The notes: a model not told the origin generated them from the sequence alone. 64,000 bases of DNA from Bacillota bacterium (GCA_029961055.1 JASBVM010000051.1:1-64000); one strand, 5' to 3'. Shown: positions 16,084 through 24,668, counted from the stretch's first letter. Numbers and translations: made by a program.

Positions 16084-17139
16084 GTGAGATCTCTCCGCGG
16101 GCGGAGGCGCCGGCGGCTCTCCCCCGCCTGGATCGTCCTCGCCCTGGCGCTGGTGGTGAGCGGGTGCGGCGGCCAGCCGGGCCAGACGGGCCAGGCCGCC
16201 AAGCCGGGGGCCGGCGGCAGCGCCGGTTCCGTGGCGCGGGCGGCCCAGGCGCACTTTCCGGTCACCCTGACCGACTACGCGGGCCACCGCGTGACGATCG
16301 CGAAGGAGCCCCGGAGGATCGTCTCCTTCGCCCCCTCCAACACCGAGATCCTCTTCGCCCTGGGGCTGGGGAGGCGGCTGGTGGGCGTCGACGCCTACAG
16401 CGACTACCCTCCCCAGGCCAAGTCGCTCCCCAAGGTGAGCGCCACCGGCCCGCAGCTCAACTACAGCGTGGAGAAGACGGTGGCGCTCAAGCCGGATCTC
16501 GTCCTGACCATCCGCGGCACCCAGAAGGCGGACGATCAGCTCCGCCAGATGGGCATCCCGGTGCTGGTCATCCAGCCGGCCGACCTGTCGCAGGTGCTCG
16601 ACTCCATCCGCCTGATCGGCCGGGCGACGGGCGCCGTCGCCCCGGCGGAGCGGCTGGTCGCCTCCATGGAGCGCCGGATCCGGGCGGTGGAGGCGCGGGC
16701 GGCGGCCATCCCTTCCTCGGAGCGGGTACGCGTCTTCTACGAGGTCTGGAACCAGCCGCTGATGACGGCCGGCCCGGGCAGCTTCATCGACGACCTGATC
16801 ACCCGCGCGGGCGGGATCAACATCGCCCACGACGCCAAGAGCGCCTGGCCCGAGTTCAGCGAGGAGGAGCTCCTCGCCCGGAATCCGCAGGTGATCCTCC
16901 TGCCCAGCAGCAACGCGGCCGAGCGGCAGGCCGTCCTGGGCGGCCGGCGGCCGACCTGGGCGCGCCTGGACGCGGTCAAGAACCGGCGCGTCTACGTCAT
17001 CGACGAGAACCTGGTCTCCCGGCCGGGGCCGCGCATCGTGGACGGCCTGGAGCAGATCTTCCGCCTGCTCTACCCGCAGGCGGCCAAGACCGGCCTCGGC
17101 CCGGTCCCGCGGGCGCGGACGCTGCCCCGCGCCGCCTGA
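16084..17139 (+). CDS. btuF: Cobalamin-type ABC transporter substrate-binding lipoprotein
   Basis: This receptor should capture cobalamin (or a related chelate) outside the membrane. The 351-residue product has a very basic N-terminus, a hydrophobic segment and lipobox VVSGC at about residues 24-28. A helical-backbone (BtuF/FhuD, PF01497) domain follows: RRIVSFAPSNTEILFALGLG, then LVGVDAYSDYPPQAKSLPKV and VFYEVWNQPLMTAGPGSFID. GTG 16084 follows AAGGGAAGTG. The riboswitch upstream makes B12 the likely ligand. No permease or ATPase gene follows; the next gene is on the opposite strand, so partner subunits must be elsewhere. Confidence 0.92.
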   Translation: MRSLRGRRRRRLSPAWIVLALALVVSGCGGQPGQTGQAAKPGAGGSAGSVARAAQAHFPVTLTDYAGHRVTIAKEPRRIVSFAPSNTEILFALGLGRRLVGVDAYSDYPPQAKSLPKVSATGPQLNYSVEKTVALKPDLVLTIRGTQKADDQLRQMGIPVLVIQPADLSQVLDSIRLIGRATGAVAPAERLVASMERRIRAVEARAAAIPSSERVRVFYEVWNQPLMTAGPGSFIDDLITRAGGINIAHDAKSAWPEFSEEELLARNPQVILLPSSNAAERQAVLGGRRPTWARLDAVKNRRVYVIDENLVSRPGPRIVDGLEQIFRLLYPQAAKTGLGPVPRARTLPRAA

Positions 17140-17152
17140 GACCCGAGACGCG

Positions 17153-17196
17153 GGGCGGGGCCGGTCCAGCCCGGGCGGCGCGGTCCGGCCCCGCCC
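17153..17196. terminator. Bidirectional hairpin between btuF and ctaG
   Basis: GGGCGGGGCCGG (17153-17164) and CCGGCCCCGCCC (17185-17196) are exact 12-bp complements around a 20-base loop. The element lies between two convergent genes, so it may end transcription from both sides. No strong T-run is present. Confidence 0.55.
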
Positions 17197-17226
17197 GCTC
17201 CTCCCCCTCCTCCGCCCGTCCGCCCC

Positions 17227-18111
17227 TCAGGCGGAGCGGCGCCGGCGGAGGAGGATGACCCGGGCGGGGGGCTGGCTTCCCGGGGCGCCGGACTCGCCGG
17301 TTTCCAGCCAGGCGGCAACCTCCAGCAGGAAGGCGAAGACGTAGAGCACCGAGATCACCAGCAGGCCCGCCCCCGCCACCTGCTGGTCCATCAGCGCCGA
17401 GAAACCGAGGGGCAGCGCCTCCCCTCCCCGGGCGTAGAGGATCCGGCCGCCGAAGAGGAGGACGACGGCGGCGATCCAGAGGACCGGCACCAGGCTGCCG
17501 ATGTAGGCCATGCCCGCCGCCGGCCGCAGACGGCGCCCGTGGAGCGAGTAGCCCACCACCGGCCCCCAGAAGGCCACCCCGCTGGCCAGGAAGAGCGCCA
17601 GCGTCACCTCGCCGCCGAAGCCGCTCCCGTGCGCCCAGCGCTCGACGGGCGGCAGGAGGCTGAAGGCGAAGACCCAGACGAAGCCCATCCAGCCCACCGG
17701 CACGCGGAGGAGCCAGCCGAGCGTCTGGCGGAGCGGCCGCCAGCGGACCAGCGCCGGCAGCCAGCGCCGCCGCCAGGCCGCCGGCAGCCCCCAGGCCCAG
17801 GCCGGGCCCGGCAGCCCGAGGAGCAGGAGCGGCGCCGCCACCAGCGCCAGCAGCTGGTGCTCCAGCACGTGGAAGCTGACCAGCCGGCGGCTGAGCGCCT
17901 CGGCCGGCGAGTCGAAGGCGACGACCACGGCGGCCAGCCCCGCCAGGAAGAGGAGCGCCCGCCAGGCGGCGGCGCTCTTCCCGAGGCCGCGGCGCCGCAT
18001 CCGCACCCAGCCCGCCAGGTAGAGGGCGAGCAGAAGGCCGGCCGCGGCCAGAAGGAGCGGGCTCAGGCGCCACCCGCCCTCCGCCGGGACGGCGACACCG
18101 CCAGGAAGCAT
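17227..18111 (-). CDS. ctaG: Cytochrome c oxidase assembly factor CtaG
   Basis: The caa3-type CtaG family (PF09678) is needed in Bacillus for cytochrome caa3 oxidase formation. The 294-residue product has about seven membrane segments. The conserved SFHVLEHQLLALVAAPLLLL lies near residue 80, then WRPLRQTLGWLLRVP, and MDQQVAGAGLLVISVLYVF toward the end. ATG 18111 follows a GGGGAGGGGGG ribosome site; GTG 18120 is too close to it. It is separate from ctaD, which lies 3.3 kb away on the other strand. Divergent from the DinB gene. Confidence 0.9.
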   Translation of the reverse strand: MLPGGVAVPAEGGWRLSPLLLAAAGLLLALYLAGWVRMRRRGLGKSAAAWRALLFLAGLAAVVVAFDSPAEALSRRLVSFHVLEHQLLALVAAPLLLLGLPGPAWAWGLPAAWRRRWLPALVRWRPLRQTLGWLLRVPVGWMGFVWVFAFSLLPPVERWAHGSGFGGEVTLALFLASGVAFWGPVVGYSLHGRRLRPAAGMAYIGSLVPVLWIAAVVLLFGGRILYARGGEALPLGFSALMDQQVAGAGLLVISVLYVFAFLLEVAAWLETGESGAPGSQPPARVILLRRRRSA

Positions 18112-18183
18112 GCCCGCCACCCCCCTCCCCTCGCACTCAGTCTACCCCGCCCGGTCTATGATCAAGCGGAGGGGGGACGTCCG

Positions 18184-18684
18184 TTGCCGACACCGACTCG
18201 CCCGGCGGCCGATCTGGCCGTCCGGGCCATCCGCCTGGCGCTGGACGAGGTGCCGGCCCACGTCCGGCCCGAGGTGGCCCTGGAGGCGCTCGGGGTGGGG
18301 ACGGCGGGCCGGCTGCCGGAGTCGGCGCCGTATACCATCCACCAGCTTCTCGGCCACCTGACCTTCTGGCTCGAGTTCACCCTGGCGCAGCTCCGGGGCG
18401 ACGAGCCGCAGGAGCCGGCGCACGCCGAGGAGGGGTGGCCCTTCCCTCCCGCTCCCTCGAGCCAGGAGGAGCTGGACGGGGAGGTGGCCCACTTCCTCTC
18501 CACCCTGGGCCAGGTGAGCGGCTACCTGCCCCGCTGGCAGGAGCCCGTCGCGGGGAGCCGGCGCTCGGTGGGCGAGCTGCTCACCGACACCGCCATCCAC
18601 AACTCGTACCACCTCGGGCAGATCGTCCTCCTGCGGCGGCAGATCGGGGACTGGCCGCCGCCGTCGGGCGGCTCCACCTGGTAG
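18184..18684 (+). CDS. DinB family protein
   Basis: DinB/YfiT-type four-helix-bundle proteins are often metal- and thiol-dependent transferases; the specific reaction is unknown here. The 166-residue product carries the metal-binding His pattern: YTIHQLLGHLTFW near residue 55 and DTAIHNSYHLGQIVLLRRQ near residue 140. I chose TTG 18184 because GGAGGGGGG lies 7 bases upstream and no ATG or GTG is available in frame. It reads divergently from ctaG and converges on mogA. Confidence 0.82.
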   Translation: MPTPTRPAADLAVRAIRLALDEVPAHVRPEVALEALGVGTAGRLPESAPYTIHQLLGHLTFWLEFTLAQLRGDEPQEPAHAEEGWPFPPAPSSQEELDGEVAHFLSTLGQVSGYLPRWQEPVAGSRRSVGELLTDTAIHNSYHLGQIVLLRRQIGDWPPPSGGSTW

Positions 18685-18725
18685 CGCCGGCCCGCCCCCG
18701 CCTCCCAGCCCCCGGCCGCGGCCGC

Positions 18726-19205
18726 TCAGTGGTCGACGGGCCGGCCGCGCAGGATGGCGACGGCGTGCTCCACGATCGGCTCCAGCGCGGCCAGGGCGTC
18801 CCGGACGCCGGAGGGGCTGCCGGGGAGGTTGACGATCAGCGTGCCGCGCCGGACGCCGGCGACGCCGCGGGAGAGGAGCGCGCGCGGGGTGGCCGCCGCG
18901 CCCCGGCGGCGGAGCTCCTCGGCGATGCCGGGCACCTCCCGCTCCACCACCGCGCGGGTCGCCTCGGGCGTCACGTCGCGCGGGGCGAGGCCGGTGCCGC
19001 CGGTGGTCAGGACCAGCTCCAGGTCCAGCTCGTCGGCGCAGTGGAGGAGCGCGCGGCGGATCGCTTCCTCGTCGTCGGGGAGGAGCGTCCGGTAGGCCGG
19101 TTCGTGGCCGTGCTCCCGGAGCCAGCTCTCGATCAGGTCGCCGGAGCGGTCCTGCCGCTCGCCGCGGGCGCCGGAGTCGCTGGCGGTGAGGATGCCGCAG
19201 CGCAT
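18726..19205 (-). CDS. mogA: MogA/MoaB family molybdenum cofactor biosynthesis protein
   Basis: MogA/MoaB adenylates molybdopterin before molybdenum insertion. The 159-residue product has the family signature LTTGGTGLAPRDVTPEATRA at about residues 66-85 and NLPGSPSGVRDALAALEPIV near the C-terminus. It starts 10 bases after the coxS stop on the same strand, so it is probably the last gene of the coxG-coxM-coxS transcript. This placement fits a job in maturing the cofactor of a molybdenum hydroxylase. Confidence 0.93.
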   Translation of the reverse strand: MRCGILTASDSGARGERQDRSGDLIESWLREHGHEPAYRTLLPDDEEAIRRALLHCADELDLELVLTTGGTGLAPRDVTPEATRAVVEREVPGIAEELRRRGAAATPRALLSRGVAGVRRGTLIVNLPGSPSGVRDALAALEPIVEHAVAILRGRPVDH

Positions 19206-19215
19206 GGCGAGCGCC

Positions 19216-19734
19216 TCAGCGCGCGGGCCCGGCCCCGCCCGCGGGTGCCCGGCGGAGCCGCCCGGCCGCGTCGGCCACCGCCTCGACGATGGGCTGGTAG
19301 CCGGTGCAGCGGCAGATGTTGCCCGAGAACGCCTCGCGGATCGACGCCTCGTCCGGCTCCGGGTTCTCCCCGAGGAAGGCGACCGCCGTCATCAGGAAGC
19401 CCGGCGTGCAGAAGCCGCACTGGAGCGCGTGGTGCTCCAGGAAGGCCTGCTGCACCGGGTGGAGCTGCCCCTCCGGCCCGGCCAGGCCCTCCACCGTCCG
19501 CACCTCGGTCCCGTCGGCCTGGACCGCCAGCATCAGGCAGGAGCGGACCGCCTGGCCGTCGACCAGGACCGTGCAGGCGCCACAGACACCGTGCTCGCAG
19601 CCCAGGTGGGTGCCGGTCAGCCCCAGCCCCTCGCGCAGCCAGTCCGCCAGGGTGGTCCGGACCTCCACCTCGTCCTCGACCTCGCGCCCGTTGACGCGGA
19701 GCCGGATCCGCTTCCTCTCCAACAGCTCCGTCAA
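19216..19734 (-). CDS. coxS: Molybdenum hydroxylase [2Fe-2S] small subunit (CoxS/XdhC-type)
   Basis: This 172-residue iron-sulfur subunit passes electrons from the molybdenum centre to FAD in CO/xanthine dehydrogenase-type enzymes. The plant-ferredoxin-like cluster motif is HLGCEHGVCGACTVLVDGQA with a fourth Cys in SCLML. The second cluster is bound by QCGFCTPGFLM and GNICRCTGY. All eight Cys are present. TTG at 19732-19734 overlaps the coxM stop (TTGA) and follows GGGAGGG. Whether the enzyme acts on CO, purines, nicotinate or aldehydes cannot be decided without the large subunit. Confidence 0.93.
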   Translation of the reverse strand: MTELLERKRIRLRVNGREVEDEVEVRTTLADWLREGLGLTGTHLGCEHGVCGACTVLVDGQAVRSCLMLAVQADGTEVRTVEGLAGPEGQLHPVQQAFLEHHALQCGFCTPGFLMTAVAFLGENPEPDEASIREAFSGNICRCTGYQPIVEAVADAAGRLRRAPAGGAGPAR

Positions 19735-20621
19735 GCCTCTCCCTCCCGGTTGCCAGAGGTCGCGCGCCGCCAGGCGGCCGCCAGGGCGCGGCGGGTCAGC
19801 ACCCCGGCCAGGTGGCGCCGGTACTCCGCGGAGGCGTAGATGTCCGCCTCGGGGTCGACTTCCTCGGCGACGCGCTCCGCCGCCCGCGCGAAGAGCGCCT
19901 CCGACGGCGCCTCCCCGCGCAGGAGCGCCTCCGCCGAGCCGGCGCGGAAGGGCGCCCCGCCCACGCCGGTCAGCGCCAGGCCGGCCGCCCGGATGCGGCC
20001 GCGCTCGTCCAGGGTGAGCTGCGCCGCCACGCCGACGATGGCGAAGTCGCCCGCCCGCCGGTTGAACTCGAGGAAGGCCGACCCGCTCCCGGGCGGCGCC
20101 ACCGGGAGGCGGATCGCCTCCACCATCTCCTCCGGTCCCAGCGCGGTGGTCAGAAACCCGAGGAAGAACTGCTCGGCCGGCACGCTCCGCGCCCCCGCGG
20201 CGCTGCGCAGGAGCACCTCGCCGCCCAGCGCGGCCAGGACGGCGGGGATCTCCGCCGCCGGGTCGGCGTGGGCGACGCTCCCGCAGAGCGTCCCCCGGTT
20301 CCGGATCTGCGGGTGGCCGATCTGGCCGACCGCCTCCGCCAGGAGCGGGAGGCGCCGCCGGACCAGCGGCGAGCGCACCGCCTGCCGGTGGCGGACCAGC
20401 GCGCCGATGCGGAGGAAGCCGTCCTCTTCCTCGATCCGGTCCTCGCCGGGGAGACGGTTGATGTCCACCAGGACCGACGGCCTGAGGAGCCGCAGGTTGA
20501 GCATCGGCATCAGGCTCTGCCCGCCGGCGAGGACCTTGGCGTCGCCCCCGTACTCCCGGAGGAGGCCGAGCGCCTCCTCCAGGCTCTCCGGCACCGCGTA
20601 GGCGAAGCGGGGCGGCTTCAC
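19731..20621 (-). CDS. coxM: Molybdenum hydroxylase FAD-binding medium subunit (CoxM-type)
   Basis: This is the flavoprotein subunit of a CO/xanthine dehydrogenase-family enzyme, 296 residues. FAD contacts are seen in AKVLAGGQSLMPMLNLRLLR at about residues 26-45 and in IRNRGTLCGSVAHADPAAEI, the second family motif. The C-terminal CO_deh_flav_C domain ends near RRHLAGVLTRRALAAA. GTG at 20619-20621 overlaps the coxG stop (GTGA) and follows GGGGGAGG. The tight overlaps on both sides make a coupled coxG-coxM-coxS unit. Confidence 0.93.
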   Translation of the reverse strand: MKPPRFAYAVPESLEEALGLLREYGGDAKVLAGGQSLMPMLNLRLLRPSVLVDINRLPGEDRIEEEDGFLRIGALVRHRQAVRSPLVRRRLPLLAEAVGQIGHPQIRNRGTLCGSVAHADPAAEIPAVLAALGGEVLLRSAAGARSVPAEQFFLGFLTTALGPEEMVEAIRLPVAPPGSGSAFLEFNRRAGDFAIVGVAAQLTLDERGRIRAAGLALTGVGGAPFRAGSAEALLRGEAPSEALFARAAERVAEEVDPEADIYASAEYRRHLAGVLTRRALAAAWRRATSGNREGEA

Positions 20622-21085
20622 GGGGCACCCGCCTCCCCCTGCGCCGTGCGCGCCTCCACCTCGCGCGTCAGCGCCGAGAAGAACTGGCCCGTGATCAGCT
20701 TGGCCACCCCGCCCAGCATCCGCTGGCCGACGCTGGCGATGGTGCCGCCGGCCTGGGCCTCGCCCTCGTAGCGGAGACGGGTGCCGTCGTCCTCTTCCTC
20801 CAGGGCGAAGTGAAGCTCGGCGTTGACGAAACCCGGGCCTCCCTGGCCCGAGACCAGCAGCGTGTATCGTTCCGGCGGCTCGGCGTCGCGGATCTCGACC
20901 CGGCCGCTGTAGCGCCCCTTGATGGCCGCGACGCCCAGCTCCAGGTCGGCCTCGTAGGCGCCGTCGGCCACCTGGCGCAGCGCCTTGCACCCGGGGATGC
21001 AGCGCGAGAGCACCTCGGGATCCATGAGGAAGCCGTAGACCACCGGGCGCGCCGCCCGCAGCACCTGCTCGCCCCTGACCTCCAA
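20618..21085 (-). CDS. coxG: CoxG-like SRPBCC family protein (CO dehydrogenase subunit G)
   Basis: CoxG proteins are SRPBCC-fold accessory proteins; in carboxydotrophs CoxG anchors CO dehydrogenase to the membrane or aids its maturation. The 155-residue product has the family pattern VYGFLMDPEVLSRCIPGCKA near residue 15, then KGRYSGRVEIRDAEPPERY and the C-terminal GGVAKLITGQFFSALTREVE. It is the first gene of the cluster. Upstream is only the divergent ctaD promoter region, so no large subunit gene precedes it. Confidence 0.9.
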   Translation of the reverse strand: MEVRGEQVLRAARPVVYGFLMDPEVLSRCIPGCKALRQVADGAYEADLELGVAAIKGRYSGRVEIRDAEPPERYTLLVSGQGGPGFVNAELHFALEEEDDGTRLRYEGEAQAGGTIASVGQRMLGGVAKLITGQFFSALTREVEARTAQGEAGAP

Positions 21086-21318
21086 CCTCTCGCCCTCCTC
21101 CCGTCGCCCTCGGATGGGAGCCTACTTCGACCCGCAGCGGCGAGCGCCTGCTCGTCCGTGCCGGCGACCCCGGCGGGCACCCGGTCCCGCCGCACCCGGG
21201 CCGTCGCCCCCGCCCGGTCGTTCCGCCCGGCGCGGGGATGCGGGTCGGCAGGATTCCCCGGAACAGCGGGGAGTTTTCATACTTTTGCCTATCCTTTGTT
21301 TTCTTAGCTCGAAATGGA

Positions 21319-21347
21319 TTGCCGCGGAACGGATGCGACTACATAAT
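21319..21347 (+). promoter_or_regulatory. Probable sigma-A promoter of ctaD
   Basis: TTGCCG at 21319-21324 and CATAAT at 21342-21347 are 17 bases apart. They lie in a distinctly AT-richer stretch (about 21260-21360) within very GC-rich surroundings. ctaD starts about 97 bases downstream. The rest of the 358-base gap between coxG and ctaD holds no gene I can support. Confidence 0.55.
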
Positions 21348-21443
21348 TTAGTGCAATCAGGGAAAACGCCGCCGGGCCCGGTCCTTCCATGCCACGCCTC
21401 CTGCCCGGTGGCCCGCTCCGGTTCGAAAGGAGGTCCTCCCAGC

Positions 21444-23318
21444 ATGGCCACCGCCGAACGTGCGCTTCCCCGGGTCGAGGCCCGGGCGCCTTCCGAGCGG
21501 GGTCTCCTCAGTTGGCTGACGACCGTGGACCACAAGCGCATCGGTATCCTCTACCTGGTCACTTCCTTCGCCTTCTTCGCCGTCGCCGGCGTGGAGGCGC
21601 TCCTGATGCGGACGCAGCTGATCCGGCCCGACAACCAGCTGATCGGTCCCGGGCTGTTCAACCAGCTCCTCACCATGCACGGCACCACCATGCTCTTCTT
21701 CGCGGTCCTGCCCATGGAGACGGCGTACTTCAACTACTTCATGCCCATCATGATCGGGGCGCGCGACGTCGCGTTCCCGCGGCTGAACGCGCTCAGCTAC
21801 TGGCTCTACCTGGCCGGCGGTCTCCTCCTCTACTCGAGCTGGTTCCTGGGCGGGGCGCCCGACGCGGGCTGGTTCAACTACACCCCGCTGGCCGGACCTT
21901 ACGCGGGGGTCGGCGAGGACTTCTACATCCTCGGCCTCCTGATCTCAGGCCTCTCCTCCATCGTCTCCTCCGTCAACCTGATCGTGACCGTCCTGCAGAT
22001 GCGCGCCCCGGGCATGTCGCTGATGCGGGTGCCGATCTTCGCCTGGGCCAGCCTGATCACCGGCGCCCTCATCCTCTTCGCCATGCCGCCCTTCACGGTG
22101 GCGCTCATCCTGCTCCTCCTGGACCGCTGGGCCGGGACGGGCTTCTTCGTGCCGGCCATGGGCGGCAACGCGCTGATGTGGCAGCACCTCTTCTGGATCA
22201 TGGGCCACCCGGAGGTCTACATCCTGGCGGTGCCGGCCTGGGGCGTCATCTCCGAGGTGATCCCCACCTTCTCGAGGAAGCCGCTCTTCGGCTACCGCGG
22301 CGCCGTCCTCGCCCTGATCGCCATCGCGGCCATCTCCTTCACCGTCTGGTCGCACCACATGTACGCCACGGGCATGGGGCCGGTGGTCAACGACGCCTTC
22401 ATGATCACCACCAAGCTGGTCTCCTGGCCGACGGCCGCGCTGGTCTTCACCTGGCTCCTGACCCTGTGGGGCGGCCGGATCCGCTACACCACCGCCATGC
22501 TGTACGCCGTCGGCTTCCTGCCGGTCTTCATCGTCGGCGGGCTCACCGGGCTGATGCTGGCGACGGCGCCGGCCGACCTGCAGCTGACCGACACCTACTT
22601 CGTGGTCGGCCACTTCCACTACGTGGCCGTGGGCGGCATCCTCTTCTCCATGCTGGCCGCAGCCTACTACTGGCTGCCCAAGATGACGGGCAGGCTGCTG
22701 GACGAGCGGACGGGGGTCTGGTCCTTCTGGGTCACCTTCGTCGGCTTCAACCTGACCTTCTTCCCGATGCTGCTCAGCGGCCTCCTGGGCATGTCCCGGC
22801 GCATCTACACCTACCCGCCCGAGCTGGGCGTCGCCACCTTCAACCTGCTCTCCTCCATCGGCGCCTACATCCTCGGGGCGGGCGTCCTGATGACGGTGGG
22901 CAACATGCTCTGGAGCGTCTACCGCGGCCGCCAGGCCGGCGCCGACCCCTGGGACGCCCGGACGCTGGAGTGGTCGGTCCCCTCGCCGGTGCCGGCCTAC
23001 AACTTCGCCCGCATCCCCGAGGTCCGCTCGCGCGACGCCTTCTGGGCGGCGAAGCAGGGCGGGGAGCGCGGCCCCGCCGCGGAGGGCGGGCAGCCGGCAC
23101 CCGGCGCGATCCGCCTCCCCTCGCCCACCCTCCTGCCGCTGGTCCTGGCGGCCGGCGTCCTGATCCTCGGCTACGGCGGTCTCTTCCACCAGCTCTGGCT
23201 CGCCGCGCTGGGCGCGCTGGTCGTCTTCTACTCCCTCTTCCGCCAGATGTTCGAGGCCGACCACGGCTACCTGGTCGAACCTGCGGGAGAGGAAGAGCGG
23301 GTCGCCTCGCACAGCTGA
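21444..23318 (+). CDS. ctaD: Cytochrome c oxidase subunit I, A-type haem-copper oxidase
   Basis: Subunit I carries haem a, haem a3 and CuB and pumps protons at the membrane. The 624-residue protein begins its core with LTTVDHKRIGILYLVTSFAF; low-spin haem ligands occur in LLTMHGTTMLFF and VGHFHYVAVGG. The CuB/cross-linked region GHPEVYILAVPAWGVISE includes the Glu of the D channel. VWSHHMYATGM supplies the other CuB His residues, and FNYFMPIMIGARDVAFPRLN gives the D-channel entrance. After the usual twelve helices a linker (residues about 500-560) leads to two extra hydrophobic segments. AAAGGAGGT precedes ATG 21444. No ctaC or ctaE is adjacent. Confidence 0.95.
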   Translation: MATAERALPRVEARAPSERGLLSWLTTVDHKRIGILYLVTSFAFFAVAGVEALLMRTQLIRPDNQLIGPGLFNQLLTMHGTTMLFFAVLPMETAYFNYFMPIMIGARDVAFPRLNALSYWLYLAGGLLLYSSWFLGGAPDAGWFNYTPLAGPYAGVGEDFYILGLLISGLSSIVSSVNLIVTVLQMRAPGMSLMRVPIFAWASLITGALILFAMPPFTVALILLLLDRWAGTGFFVPAMGGNALMWQHLFWIMGHPEVYILAVPAWGVISEVIPTFSRKPLFGYRGAVLALIAIAAISFTVWSHHMYATGMGPVVNDAFMITTKLVSWPTAALVFTWLLTLWGGRIRYTTAMLYAVGFLPVFIVGGLTGLMLATAPADLQLTDTYFVVGHFHYVAVGGILFSMLAAAYYWLPKMTGRLLDERTGVWSFWVTFVGFNLTFFPMLLSGLLGMSRRIYTYPPELGVATFNLLSSIGAYILGAGVLMTVGNMLWSVYRGRQAGADPWDARTLEWSVPSPVPAYNFARIPEVRSRDAFWAAKQGGERGPAAEGGQPAPGAIRLPSPTLLPLVLAAGVLILGYGGLFHQLWLAALGALVVFYSLFRQMFEADHGYLVEPAGEEERVASHS

Positions 23319-23372
23319 CGGCCCTTCCCTGTCTTCTCTCCCGGCTCTCCCGGCCGCGGGAAGAGCGGCAGC

Positions 23373-23400
23373 GGGCGGCCGGCCCAGGCGCCGGCCGCCC
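23373..23400 (+). terminator. Hairpin after ctaD
   Basis: GGGCGGCCGGC (23373-23383), loop CCAGGC, and GCCGGCCGCCC (23390-23400) form an 11-bp perfect stem, followed by GGTTCTTCC. It lies 55 bases after the ctaD stop. The remaining stretch to 23624 holds no gene I can support except the hydrolase ribosome site. Confidence 0.7.
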
Positions 23401-23624
23401 GGTTCTTCCCCCGGAGGAGGGGAGGAGGGTTCGCACCGGTGGGCCAGCCCGCAGCAGCCGCCGCCGGTTCCCCGGTTCCCACGGAAGGACCGGACGCGTA
23501 GACATATGAAAATGAAAAGGGTGTGCCGGACGGCACCCCGGCCCCGACCTCCGCCCGGGCGGGTAGACCCCTACCCGTCGTCCGCCGCGGTCGGAAGGAG
23601 TCGGAAGGAGGAGGAGCTTCGAGC

Positions 23625-24668
23625 ATGCGGCCCGCCCGTCCCGGGCGCCCACCCTGGCGCGCCCTCCTGGCCTGGTCCACGATCCTGGTGCTGTGGACCA
23701 TCGCGCTCCTGCCGGCGGTCGCCCGGGCGGAGGCACCCGGCGCGGTTCCACCGGACTCCCCGGGGGATGCCGTCCCCTACGGCGGGGAGCCCGGCTCCCT
23801 CACCCCCCGCTCCCTCGCCACGGTCACGCTGCGCGCCGTCCCGCCGGAGGCGTTGGACCCGAGCCTCGACCGCTCGGCCGCCGTCGGCACCGTCTTCTAT
23901 TCCCGCCATCCCGGCCGCGAGGCGCCCTGGCTGGTCTTCGTGCACGGGATCCACGAGGGCCCGTCGTACTTCCAACCCATGTACGGCCAGGCCTTCCAGG
24001 CCGGCTACAACGTGGCCGCGGTCAAGCTCGACCCCGGCGCCGACGCCGTCGCCGACGGCGCCATCCTGGCCGAACAGCTGAACCGCCTCAGCCGGATGGC
24101 CCAGGACCGGCTCGTCGCCATCGGGCACAGCATGGGCGGGCTGGACGTGGCCGAGGCCACCGCGCGCTACGGGAGCCCGGCCGTCGCCGCGCTGGTGACG
24201 CTGGGGACGCCCTGGGGCGGCAGCCCCCTGGCCGACGTCGACCGCGCCCTGGCCGGGAACCCCCTGACCCGGATCGTCCCGGATCTCCTCGGCTACGGCA
24301 CCCCCTCCGACCGCTGGCTCACGCCGGCAACCGTCCAGGCCGAGGTGGCCGGGCTGCACCCGAGGCTCGGCTACCCCATCGTCTCCATGGTCGGCGAGAT
24401 CCGGCGGCCCTCCCTCACCATGGGGATCCAGGTCCTGGCAGGCCTGGCACTCCTGGCCCTCCTCGGCTATCCCCGGAGCGACGGCGTGGTCCCGGTGGAG
24501 ATGCAGACCTACCCCTACGCCAGCCCGGCCTCCGTCTTCGTCATGCCGGGCGTGGGCCATCTCGACTACCGGAACTTCTGGAATTCGCCCGGGACTGCGG
24601 GCGTGCCCTCGGTCGAATCGATCCTGCGCGGGGTGCTGCAGGTCGAGCCGGTCGCCTCGCCCCGGTAG
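23625..24668 (+). CDS. Secreted alpha/beta hydrolase (lipase/esterase-like)
   Basis: The 347-residue protein starts with a basic segment and a hydrophobic stretch (about residues 12-35) ending in VARAEA, a likely signal peptide. The alpha/beta-hydrolase core has the oxyanion-hole region WLVFVHGIHEGPSYFQPM and the nucleophile elbow GHSMGGLDVAEA, so the Ser in GHSMG should be catalytic. SDGVVP and GVGHLDYRN match the expected acid and His regions. Triacylglycerol-lipase-like proteins share this pattern; the substrate is unknown. ATG 23625 follows GGAAGGAGGAGGAGC. It stands alone between ctaD and a convergent transporter gene. Confidence 0.85.
   Translation: MRPARPGRPPWRALLAWSTILVLWTIALLPAVARAEAPGAVPPDSPGDAVPYGGEPGSLTPRSLATVTLRAVPPEALDPSLDRSAAVGTVFYSRHPGREAPWLVFVHGIHEGPSYFQPMYGQAFQAGYNVAAVKLDPGADAVADGAILAEQLNRLSRMAQDRLVAIGHSMGGLDVAEATARYGSPAVAALVTLGTPWGGSPLADVDRALAGNPLTRIVPDLLGYGTPSDRWLTPATVQAEVAGLHPRLGYPIVSMVGEIRRPSLTMGIQVLAGLALLALLGYPRSDGVVPVEMQTYPYASPASVFVMPGVGHLDYRNFWNSPGTAGVPSVESILRGVLQVEPVASPR

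Noticed and set aside
23506-23624. Possible small gene starting at the ATG near 23506 with a basic N-terminus
   Set aside because: No ribosome site, Pro/Arg-rich product, and it runs through the ribosome site and start of the secreted hydrolase in another frame.
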